From: Candidatus Fibrimonadales bacterium
GTDB lineage: Bacteria > Fibrobacterota > Fibrobacteria > Fibrobacterales > Fibrobacteraceae
Assembly (NCBI GenBank): GCA_009777135.1
Contig: WRMM01000054.1
Location: 1-9,963 of the forward strand
Direction of reading: 5' to 3'
DNA length: 9,963 bases
Below the pieces are notes generated by a model. The model worked only from the letters and a program-made list of their open reading frames with translations. It was not told the DNA's origin and searched no databases. A program made the translations under genes and the position numbers. Position 1 is the first letter of the stretch. Every line of letters starts with the position of its first letter. Shown in pieces: positions 4,398 through 9,963 of the stretch.

Positions 4398-7012
4398 TAC
4401 CTTAAATGCTCCGCTGTGATACCCCCCACCTCCCTCAACGCCTCCTCAATCTTCTCCGGCGTTTTTGTCCCAGCTTGTGCAAAGTTCGGCCTGCCGCCTC
4501 CTTTGCCGCCAGCTAGCTCTGCGAGTTTCTTAACAATGCTGCCGGCATTCACGCCTTTCTTCACAAGCTCCGCATGAACAATAACCGCTATTGAACCAGA
4601 ATCGCTTTGGATATTGGCAATCACCGCTATGCCATGCGAGGGCATTGTTTTTTGCGCGCCTTCCAGCAAGGCGGAAAATTCGCTAGGCTCCATGCTCAAT
4701 TTGGAAACCCAAACTGGAATGTCTTTGACTTGCTGCGGACTTTTAAATAAATCCGCGCTCTGACCCTCCGCAATTTTTGCTCGTAAATCTGCCGCAAGCT
4801 TTTCGCTTGCTTTCAATTGCTCGGTTAATGAAGATACTCGTTCTAAAATATTCTCCGTTTTTGCGCGAAACTGCTCTTTCAACGAAGAGATAATTGCAGA
4901 TTCTTCTCTGAAAATATTCAATGCGTTAAATGCCGTTGTTGCTTCAATTCTGCGGACTCCCGCACTCACGCTGCTTTCGCTCAAAATGCGGAACACGCCG
5001 ATTTCACCGGTGTTTTGAACATGCAAACCACCGCAAAGCTCCTTGGAAAAATCCTCAACGGAAACAACGCGAACTTCTGCGCCATACTTTTCGCCAAAAA
5101 GCGCCATCGCTCCGCTTTCTTTTGCTTGCTCCATGCTCATAACATTTGCGGATATTGGCAGGCATTTTTGAATTTGCTCGTTTACCAAATTTTCAACATC
5201 TCTAATTTGCTCTGCGGTTAATGCAGAAAAAGCCGTAAAATCAAAACGCAAACTTTCAGGAGCAACTCTTGAACCTTGCTGAGTTACATGCTCGCCCACC
5301 ACTTTGCGAAGAGCAGCTTGGAGCAAATGCGTTGCAGTATGGTTTTTGCGGGTTGCAGTCCGCTCTTCCAAATTCACGCTTGCGGTAAATTCCTGTGCGT
5401 TTATTTCGCCGTTTATAAGCTTTGCCCGGTGAATCCAAACATCGTTTACTTTTACGGTGTCAAAAACATAAAGCTCTGCATTCGCATTTTTAAGCGTTCC
5501 TTTTTCGCCAACTTCACCGCCCATTTCAGGGTAAAATGGAGTGCGGTCCAAAACAATTGAAAGCGAGCCTTTGTCTTCTTTGCAACGTAAAATTTTCACC
5601 TGTGCAGTGTCTTTTTCATAACCCAAAAATTCCGTTGTGCCTTCTGCGAAAATTGTCCAGCCCTCAGAGCCAATAGCCGAAAGCCCCGTTTTCTGCGCTG
5701 CTCTGGCACGTTCTTTCTGCTTTTCCATCTCCGCTTCAAAACCTGCTTCATCTATTTGCAAACCTTTTTCTTCTGCCAAAATCCGCGTTAAATCCGGGGG
5801 AAAACCGTAGGTGTCGTATAATATGAATACCTGTTCGCCTGGGATTTGGGGAACCACCGCAATTTTTTCGAATCGTTCCAAACCTGCATCTAATGTTTTG
5901 ATAAACCTGTCTTCTTCGGAACGAATTACCTCTGCCACAAAATCTGCGCGTTCGCGGATTTCGGGGAATGCCTCGCCCATTGTTTGCGCAAGGGTTGGCA
6001 CAAGGCGGCAAATAAAGGGTTCTTTTTGGTTCAGCACTCTTGCATAGCGGCTGGCTCTGCGCAAAATTCTGCGAAGCACATAGCCACGGCCATCGTTGCT
6101 TGGCAAAGCTCCATCTGCGATTGCGAAAGCTAGAGAACGTAGATGGTCGGCAATAACGCGGTGCGGCATTCCGCTTGGGTCTGTGTTGTATGGAACGCTG
6201 GAGAACTCAACGATTTTGTTTATTATGGGAGAAAATACATCTGTGTCGTAGTTGGAATTTTTGCCTTGCAAAATTGCGCACACACGCTCAAAACCCATGC
6301 CTGTGTCCACATTTTTGTTTTTAAGCGGAATTAGTTCGCCGCTTTTTATGCGTTCAAACTGCATAAAAACATTGTTCCATATTTCTATATATCTGTCGTT
6401 TGCTCCATTAACGCCAAGCACTGGGTCTGCGAATGTTGCTTCTTGCGTTGCCAAATCTCCTTTGTCATAATGAATTTCAGAGCAGGGACCGCAAGGACCT
6501 GTGTCGCCCATTTCCCAAAAATTTGATTTTTCGTCAAAACGCATTATGCGGCTATCGGGCAGTCCGCTAACATCTTTCCAAATTTGCCACGCTTCGTTGT
6601 CGTCTTTGTAAATAGTTACAAATAATCTTTCTTTTGGCAGTTTCCAAACCTCGGTTAAAAGCTCCCACGCCCACTCAATCGCTTCTTTTTTATAGTAGTC
6701 GCCAAAGCTCCAGTTGCCAAGCATTTCAAAAAACGTATGGTGATAAGTATCGCGCCCCACCTCATCCAAATCGTTGTGCTTGCCAGAAACCCGAATGCAC
6801 TTTTGCGAATTTGCCACCCGTTTGTAGCTGTTTGGGTTATCGCCCAAAAAACAAGCTTTGAACTGGTTCATGCCGGCATTTATAAACATAAGCGTTGGGT
6901 CGTCTTGCGGAACAACGGGCGAAGAGCGAACAAAGAGATGTTCTTTGCTTTCAAAGAATTTTATAAAAGAACTGCGTATTTCAGCAGCGGTTTGAGGTGT
7001 GTTAGTAGGCAT
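4397..7012 (-). CDS. alaS: Alanine--tRNA ligase (AlaRS)
   Basis: This cytoplasmic class II enzyme charges tRNA-Ala and clears mis-attached Ser/Gly. Its 871 residues match the usual bacterial length (about 875). The N-terminus has the family opening (TAAEIRSSFIKFFESKEH, residues 8-25) and VRSSPVVPQDDPTLMFINAG (motif 1 region). Catalytic-domain landmarks follow: HHTFFEMLGNWSFGDYY (91-107), GDTGPCGPCSEIHYD (169-183), NVDTGMGFERV (234-244) and DGRGYVLRRILRRA (307-320). The editing domain has four metal ligands: H558 and H562 (HTATH), C660 and H664 (CGGLH). The C-Ala domain ends with GGKGGGRPNFAQAGT (835-849). All key motifs are intact. ATG 7012 fits the family N-terminus, but no Shine-Dalgarno site precedes it. 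It starts only 18 bp after the histidine kinase stop, so the two are likely co-transcribed or translationally linked. Confidence 0.98.
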   Translation of the reverse strand: MPTNTPQTAAEIRSSFIKFFESKEHLFVRSSPVVPQDDPTLMFINAGMNQFKACFLGDNPNSYKRVANSQKCIRVSGKHNDLDEVGRDTYHHTFFEMLGNWSFGDYYKKEAIEWAWELLTEVWKLPKERLFVTIYKDDNEAWQIWKDVSGLPDSRIMRFDEKSNFWEMGDTGPCGPCSEIHYDKGDLATQEATFADPVLGVNGANDRYIEIWNNVFMQFERIKSGELIPLKNKNVDTGMGFERVCAILQGKNSNYDTDVFSPIINKIVEFSSVPYNTDPSGMPHRVIADHLRSLAFAIADGALPSNDGRGYVLRRILRRASRYARVLNQKEPFICRLVPTLAQTMGEAFPEIRERADFVAEVIRSEEDRFIKTLDAGLERFEKIAVVPQIPGEQVFILYDTYGFPPDLTRILAEEKGLQIDEAGFEAEMEKQKERARAAQKTGLSAIGSEGWTIFAEGTTEFLGYEKDTAQVKILRCKEDKGSLSIVLDRTPFYPEMGGEVGEKGTLKNANAELYVFDTVKVNDVWIHRAKLINGEINAQEFTASVNLEERTATRKNHTATHLLQAALRKVVGEHVTQQGSRVAPESLRFDFTAFSALTAEQIRDVENLVNEQIQKCLPISANVMSMEQAKESGAMALFGEKYGAEVRVVSVEDFSKELCGGLHVQNTGEIGVFRILSESSVSAGVRRIEATTAFNALNIFREESAIISSLKEQFRAKTENILERVSSLTEQLKASEKLAADLRAKIAEGQSADLFKSPQQVKDIPVWVSKLSMEPSEFSALLEGAQKTMPSHGIAVIANIQSDSGSIAVIVHAELVKKGVNAGSIVKKLAELAGGKGGGRPNFAQAGTKTPEKIEEALREVGGITAEHLR

Positions 7013-7030
7013 GGGTGTAATGTAGAAAAA

Positions 7031-9760
7031 TCAAACGCCCCAATCATTAGCCAACGCGCCGGCTTCTTCAAAATCGCTTAGCAAAATATGTTCAAATATT
7101 TTTTCTATAAAAGCTTCGGTTTCCTTTGTCCAAGGCTTTTTTCTTAAATTTGCAATTGCGGCGTTGGCGGCTTCTATATCGTAATCTGCGCAGGCATTGC
7201 TGATTATTTTCAATTGTTTGCGCAAATAAGCGGTATCTTCTTTTTTTATATGAGGTTTTTTCTCTGTTTCCGTTTCAATTTCTGCAATAATTTTTTGCAA
7301 TACATCAATTATATTTTGCGTTTGCAAAGCGATGGCGTTTCTGTCTTGCTCTTTGCCAGCCTGCTCCAAAACCAATGCCATTTGGGAATATGCAGACTCG
7401 CCGATATTGGCAAAAGCGCTTTTCATAGTGTGGGCTTTAATGGTAAATAAATGCAAATCTTCGTCTGAGGCGTTTGCTATATTTTTCAATGTTGATTCAA
7501 AAACAAGCAAAGCATCTTTTGCATCTTTTGCAAAAAGCGAAAGCAAAGTCAAATTTTCCGTTGACGCATCCTGTCCAGCTTTTGCCGATTTTTCCATTCG
7601 CTCCTTTGCAACAACTTCAGGCGAATGTTTATCGCGAATTAATTTATTGAGCACAGAATTCAACTGCCTAATATCAATAGGCTTAGAAACAAAATCATCA
7701 AAACCATTTGCCAAAAATATTTTTGCCTGCTCGGTTAAAGCATTTGCCGTCAATGCAACAATAGGAGAAGTATAGCCTAATTCACGGATGATTTTTACAG
7801 CTTCAATGCCATCCATTTTTGGCATCATGTGATCCATAAATATAATATCATAAACCTTGCCGCTTTTGATTTTTTTTATCGCTTCAAAACCGCTCATAAC
7901 CGTTTCTATAGACAAATTATAAGGAATCAAAAGATGCTTTATAACATACAAATTGGACTCAACGTCATCCACAGCCAAAACCTTGCCATAAGGCATTGGG
8001 TCGCGAATGATTTGTATTTTTTTCATTTGCGATGAACTGCTTATGCGGAATTTCTGCAAATTTTCCGACATTTTTTTGCCTAAAACATTGACGCCTGCGG
8101 TCTTTTGCGGCAAACGAATCATAAACTCCGTTCCCTTGCCCAGCTTGCTATCCACAAAAATTTTGCCGTTCATTATCTTGATTAAATGCTGAGTAATGTT
8201 CATGCCAAGCCCTGTGCCTTCAACCGAGCGATTGGCTTCCAAATTAAAACGAACGTATTCGGAGGTAAATAATTTACTTGTCTGCTCTTGCGTCATGCCC
8301 TGCCCTGTATCGCTTATGCGAAAAACAAGCGTAACTTCAGAGTTTTTGCCTTTGCTTTTTTCTGCAGAAACAGACATGGAAATTTCTCCGCGTTCCGTGT
8401 ATTTGAACGCATTTGAAAGTATGTTGTTCAAAATCTGCTTTACCCTAAGCTCATCGCCAAAAAGCTCAGACGGAATATTTTCATCTATGCTAAGTTTAAA
8501 TTCAATAGGCTTGCTTTCAACCTGCCTTATATTGAGCTGCACAGTATCGTTAATCAAACTCGCAATTTCATATTTAACAGGAACTATTTCCAGTTTTTTT
8601 GCTTCTATTTTAGACAAATCAAGCAAATCGTTGATAATGCCAAGCAGCAAATTGCTTGAATTATGAATCATTACAAGAGCTTCTTTTATTTCTGGCTCAA
8701 GCGTTTCCTTTTGCAATTGAATTTCGGTGATGCCCATAATTGCATTCATTGGCGTACGAATTTCGTGGCTCATTTTTGCCAAAAAGGCAGATTTGGCTCT
8801 ATTTGCGCTCTCCGCCTCCATTTTTGCCATCTGCTCCATTTTGGTAATATCCTGTATAACCTCTATATAGCCTGCGACCTTGCCCTTCAAATCTTTTAGT
8901 ATTTCAACATCAACTTGATAAGATGCCCCGTTCTGCGAAAAAAACGTTCGCATTTGCCCACGTTTCGCGCAGGTTATAGCGCAGTCATTTGTGCGGCAAA
9001 TGCTTACACCCCAGTTATGGCAATGCAGACCTATGAGTTCTTTTCGATTTTTCCCAAAAAAAGTTTCAAGCGGCTTATTGATAAATGTCCACTTGGCATC
9101 CAAATCCTGAACGGAAACAAAAAACGGTATGGCATCAAGAATAGATTCGTGCCAGTGATTTTGAGCCTCCAAATGTCTTTTTGCTTTCTCTCTCATTCTG
9201 ATATTGCGAATTAAAAGAATGCTGAGTATTGATGCCAGCACTATGCTCACTATGGTCAGGAATATTGCCATGTTTTTAGTGCTTTGGTAATACTTTTCTT
9301 CTGGCGCAACAATTCCAAGATACCAGCCATTTTCCAGCTGCCTGAAAAAAACAACCGATTTTTCGTTTTTATAATTCATAGCATGGCGCTCAGAAATTTT
9401 CAATCCATGTTTCAAATCATCTGCAAATATTGAAATGCCAATATCCATATCATTTAGATTTTTGCCCAAAAACGTGGAATCGGGGTGAATAATAATCTCT
9501 AAATCTCCATTCATCAACAATCCAAAACCGCTTTCAGCAATTTGCATATTTATAATATGTTCTTTAATATCTTCCAAGCGCTGCAAATCATGTTTAATTA
9601 TTATTTCCGTATAATACAACGCTGTTTCCGCATCTCTCCTCAAATGGTCGCGTTCAACATTGCTTGCAAACCAGTAGCTTAAAACCACCATCAAAGCAAA
9701 CGCCAGCAGCACAAGCAACACCTGCGCATACGTAACAACCGTTTTACGTATAATATCCAT
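7031..9760 (-). CDS. Membrane hybrid histidine kinase: Cache - PAS - HisKA - HATPase - REC - HPt
   Basis: 909 residues from ATG 9760; an in-frame TTG at 9766 adds two. Numbering here counts from that TTG. Transmembrane segments at about 14-34 and 166-187 enclose a periplasmic Cache-like sensor (SGFGLLMNGDLEIIIHPD...GKNL, 79-104). A cytoplasmic PAS (about 205-310) carries a cysteine cluster, C249, C257, C262 and C266. Next come HisKA with phospho-His H334 (KMSHEIRTPMNAIMG); HATPase with N448/N452, DTGQG (486-490) and GTGLGM (517-522); REC with D600/D601, phospho-acceptor D645 (FMDHMMPKMDG), T673 and K695; and HPt with H779 (KAHTMKSAFANIG). A helical tail (840-911) is common after such HPt domains. 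All phosphorelay residues are present, so it should run His-Asp-His internally and pass phosphate to a separate response regulator, none of which is in the window. The ligand is unknown. The 52-bp gap after the FISUMP gene has a TATATT (9806-9801) but no clear -35 or ribosome site. Confidence 0.95.
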   Translation of the reverse strand: MDIIRKTVVTYAQVLLVLLAFALMVVLSYWFASNVERDHLRRDAETALYYTEIIIKHDLQRLEDIKEHIINMQIAESGFGLLMNGDLEIIIHPDSTFLGKNLNDMDIGISIFADDLKHGLKISERHAMNYKNEKSVVFFRQLENGWYLGIVAPEEKYYQSTKNMAIFLTIVSIVLASILSILLIRNIRMREKAKRHLEAQNHWHESILDAIPFFVSVQDLDAKWTFINKPLETFFGKNRKELIGLHCHNWGVSICRTNDCAITCAKRGQMRTFFSQNGASYQVDVEILKDLKGKVAGYIEVIQDITKMEQMAKMEAESANRAKSAFLAKMSHEIRTPMNAIMGITEIQLQKETLEPEIKEALVMIHNSSNLLLGIINDLLDLSKIEAKKLEIVPVKYEIASLINDTVQLNIRQVESKPIEFKLSIDENIPSELFGDELRVKQILNNILSNAFKYTERGEISMSVSAEKSKGKNSEVTLVFRISDTGQGMTQEQTSKLFTSEYVRFNLEANRSVEGTGLGMNITQHLIKIMNGKIFVDSKLGKGTEFMIRLPQKTAGVNVLGKKMSENLQKFRISSSSQMKKIQIIRDPMPYGKVLAVDDVESNLYVIKHLLIPYNLSIETVMSGFEAIKKIKSGKVYDIIFMDHMMPKMDGIEAVKIIRELGYTSPIVALTANALTEQAKIFLANGFDDFVSKPIDIRQLNSVLNKLIRDKHSPEVVAKERMEKSAKAGQDASTENLTLLSLFAKDAKDALLVFESTLKNIANASDEDLHLFTIKAHTMKSAFANIGESAYSQMALVLEQAGKEQDRNAIALQTQNIIDVLQKIIAEIETETEKKPHIKKEDTAYLRKQLKIISNACADYDIEAANAAIANLRKKPWTKETEAFIEKIFEHILLSDFEEAGALANDWGV

Positions 9761-9812
9761 ATTCAACCATTCAGAGCTACCCCAGCAAGCTATCTTGGTT
9801 AATATAGTAAAA

Positions 9813-9963
9813 CTAGCCTTGAACGCAGCGAACTGAAAAGCCAGAAGACTTTATATCGTAACTCTCGTATATGCCTTCGCCACTCGAGCCTATGCGCCAG
9901 CGATAGGCATAGCTTCCTTTATCCGAAACCGACCACCAATAAACGTCCGATCCAACATAGTAA
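9813..9963 (-). CDS. C-terminal part of a Fibrobacter succinogenes major paralogous (FISUMP) domain protein, 5' end outside the window
   Basis: Reading leftward from 9962, 49 codons are open to a TAG at 9815-9813. They encode a segment beginning YYVGSDVYWWSVSDKGSYAY and ending SGFSVRCVQG. The pattern (Tyr-Trp-Trp/Ser-Ser near the start, an aromatic Tyr-Ala-Tyr strand, and Ser-Val-Arg-Cys-Val close to the stop) is the end of the FISUMP domain, a family expanded in Fibrobacter and found in secreted or lipid-anchored proteins of unclear function. The start, signal peptide and upstream domains lie beyond the window. It is on the same strand as, and 52 bp upstream of, the hybrid kinase, so read-through into the kinase is possible; no terminator hairpin is obvious between them. 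It was not listed among longer ORFs because it is cut by the window edge. Confidence 0.85.
   Translation of the reverse strand, partial: YYVGSDVYWWSVSDKGSYAYRWRIGSSGEGIYESYDIKSSGFSVRCVQG

Noticed and set aside
5748..6470. Open frames overlapping alaS on both strands
   Set aside because: They are shadows of the alaS frame, which has all family motifs intact across this interval.
7013..7030. T-box or other leader regulating alaS
   Set aside because: Only 18 bp separate alaS from the upstream gene, too short for a riboswitch, and no conserved T-box string is present.

Overview
The window looks like chromosomal DNA from a member of the Fibrobacterota (Fibrobacter / Fibromonadales type). Three things support this. 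The left-hand edge of the minus strand carries the end of a 'Fibrobacter succinogenes major paralogous domain' protein. A large GLUG-repeat surface protein ends in a short Gly-Ile-Tyr...Arg-Lys-Ile-Val-Val-Lys tail resembling type IX secretion tails. A second copy of the same tail ends another gene at the window start. A gut habitat is plausible but is inference.

Layout. Bases 1-75 are the last codons of a plus-strand surface protein. A two-gene minus-strand unit follows (585-797, then 94-588, overlapping by 4 nt); both proteins are unrecognised. A gene-free stretch of about 730 bp (798-1526) is unusually structured. It holds a 330-bp MITE-like element (873-1202) with 23-bp terminal inverted repeats, a probable 10-bp target duplication and an inner 36-bp inverted repeat of GGGCGAAA palindromes. 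It then holds a 132-bp segment (1372-1503) bounded by two 28-bp copies of a TGTCTCAAAAA...TTTTTGAGACA palindrome in inverted relation. A large secreted GLUG/MBG-like protein (1527-4385, plus) begins just after it. Convergent to that gene is a minus-strand block: the C-terminal part of a FISUMP protein (9813-9963), a membrane-bound hybrid histidine kinase with Cache, Cys-rich PAS, HisKA, HATPase, REC and HPt domains (7031-9760), and, 18 bp further on, alanyl-tRNA synthetase alaS (4397-7012).

The most interesting region is 1372-1503. The best promoter-like sequence there (TTGACG, 19 bp, TATATT) lies between the inverted repeats and points away from the surface-protein gene. If the segment inverted about its centre, that promoter would face the gene with its start point about 50 nt upstream of the start codon. 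This is the architecture of a phase-variable (invertible) promoter of a surface protein, currently in the OFF orientation. It is a hypothesis from layout only; no recombinase is visible in the window. The same gene also carries a frame-breaking heptanucleotide repeat, near-identical GLUG repeats and a C-terminus shared with a neighbouring paralogue, so the locus shows several possible routes to antigenic or expression variation.
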